Shown here piece by piece: positions 8,180-8,983 of a DNA stretch of 8,983 bases (the first letter of the stretch is position 1; each line of letters starts with the position of its first letter). A program made the position numbers and the translations under genes. The DNA is from Methylococcaceae bacterium NSM2-1 (GTDB taxonomy: Bacteria > Pseudomonadota > Gammaproteobacteria > Methylococcales > Methylomonadaceae), in NCBI GenBank assembly GCA_002256705.1, contig NQJI01000039.1:1-8983 (forward strand), read 5' to 3'. Below the pieces are notes generated by a model that saw only the letters and a list, made by a program, of their open reading frames with translations, did not search any database and was not told the origin of the DNA.

Positions 8180-8296
8180 GTTCATCATGAACCCTTCGAC
8201 TATGCTCAGGAGAGCCCTGTCGAAGATCTGCCTATTGCACCGGTCAGGCTACGCCCCTACGCCAAGGATCTCCTGAGCGCAGCCGAAGGGCTCAGG
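8180..8296. repeat. REP/MITE-like palindromic insert between scpA and scpB
   Basis: Several dyads are packed here. GTTCAT-C-ATGAAC is at 8180-8192. A two-step hairpin follows, with CTTCGAC (8194-8200) pairing with GTCGAAG (8219-8225) and an inner GCTC-AGGA-GAGC. CCTGAGC (8272-8278) then pairs with GCTCAGG (8290-8296). The segments 8192-8212 and 8270-8290 are also inverted copies of each other, matching at 18 of 21 positions, so they form terminal inverted repeats of a 99-base unit. The CCCTTCGAC...GCTCAGG motif resembles widespread intergenic repeats of proteobacteria and cyanobacteria. No reading frame for a transposase is present. Confidence 0.7.
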
Positions 8297-8365
8297 ACTC
8301 GCCGACGGTTAAAGTCAATTACATTGAACGCACCCTCTCCAGTCACTGAACAACCTGAAATTAAC

Positions 8366-8983
8366 GTGAAAACCAAGCGTATAGTTGAAGCTATTTTATT
8401 TGCTGCCAAGCGTCCGATGACAGCTAAACAAGTACAGCAGGTTTTTCCTGAACTGGAACAGCCGGAACTACAGGAAATACAAGCGGCGATAGAGGCGATT
8501 ACTGAGGATTATAAATTTCGACCCATTGAATTAAAACAGGTAGCAAGCGGCTACCGTTTTCAGGTCAAGCAGGATTTATCCCGCTGGGTATCACGGCTGT
8601 TTGAAGAAAAACCGCCAAAATATTCAAGGGCGTTACTGGAAACATTGGCAATTATTGCCTACAGGCAACCGGTAACACGTGGTGATATTGAAGATATACG
8701 CGGCGTCAGTGTCAGTTCAAGTATTATTCAGACTTTACTGGAACGTGAGTGGGTGAGGGTAGTGGCACACAAGGAAGTTCCCGGTAGACCCGGTTTATAT
8801 GGCACGACCAAACAATTTTTGGATTATTTTAATATTACATCATTAAATGAACTACCGGCTTTGCAGGAGATACAACATCTTGACGGGTCGATAGATAACA
8901 CGCAACAACCGATGCAGGTAACGAGTGAAAAGCAAGAAACCAACCAACGATTCATCGAAGCAGCCGAGCAGTTCGCCGAAGAG
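8366..8983 (+). CDS. scpB: Segregation and condensation protein B, 3' end cut by the window
   Basis: ScpB dimers bind the central part of ScpA in the Smc-ScpAB complex. From the GTG at 8366, 206 residues are visible. An N-terminal winged helix begins KRIVEAILFAAKRPMTAKQV (4-23), followed by IELKQVASGYRFQVK (54-68), the signature LLETLAIIAYRQPVTRGDIEDIRGV (90-114) with the second winged helix, VPGRPGLYGTT (138-148) and LDYFNITSLNELPAL (152-166). A polar, less conserved tail follows and runs off the right edge without a stop. The GTG was chosen because the family usually begins near this point. The same frame has no stop upstream through the repeat and into scpA, with TTG at 8324 or 8015 as other starts, and no site has a good ribosome-binding site. 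Confidence 0.9.
   Translation, partial: MKTKRIVEAILFAAKRPMTAKQVQQVFPELEQPELQEIQAAIEAITEDYKFRPIELKQVASGYRFQVKQDLSRWVSRLFEEKPPKYSRALLETLAIIAYRQPVTRGDIEDIRGVSVSSSIIQTLLEREWVRVVAHKEVPGRPGLYGTTKQFLDYFNITSLNELPALQEIQHLDGSIDNTQQPMQVTSEKQETNQRFIEAAEQFAEE

Noticed and set aside
7856..8365. scpB starting at the in-frame ATG at 7856
   Set aside because: It would overlap about 280 bases of well-conserved scpA sequence in another frame, which is implausible.

Overview
The window looks like a stretch of gammaproteobacterial chromosome. GcvT, GcvP and the YciO-type protein resemble what I remember of their Escherichia coli counterparts over their whole length. The ScpA/ScpB pair, however, points to a lineage that uses Smc-ScpAB rather than MukBEF. 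Moderate GC, short palindromic repeats in several gaps and the overall gene style fit a Methylococcales-like or related environmental gammaproteobacterium. That placement is inference from memory, not a computed result.

Layout, left to right. Positions 1-99 hold an open frame that may be the 3' end of an upstream gene. A leader of about 210 bases with REP-like palindromes and a weak promoter candidate follows. Next is a tight two-gene glycine cleavage operon, gcvT and gcvP (5 bases apart), without gcvH between them. Positions 4296-4687 form a non-coding convergent gap that carries what looks like the decayed C-terminal end of a transposase on the minus strand. Two minus-strand genes of unknown function come next, 3 bases apart: a two-helix membrane protein with a long cytoplasmic helical tail, and a soluble coiled-coil protein. 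They are transcribed away from the next group across a 168-base divergent gap.

The right third is a plus-strand cluster: a YciO-family protein, a membrane-embedded M50 (site-2 type) zinc protease, scpA, and scpB, which runs off the right edge. ScpA and ScpB are the kleisin and winged-helix partners of the Smc chromosome-organising complex. GcvT and GcvP, with H protein and lipoamide dehydrogenase made elsewhere, oxidise glycine and feed one-carbon units into folate.

Most of the window is ordinary core genome. The points worth a second look are a palindrome-dense REP/MITE-like insert between scpA and scpB together with an uncertain scpB start, the unrecognised pair of coiled-coil genes, the paired hairpins upstream of gcvT, and the transposase relic directly behind gcvP. 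I see no CRISPR array, tRNA, rRNA or convincing undescribed multi-gene system.
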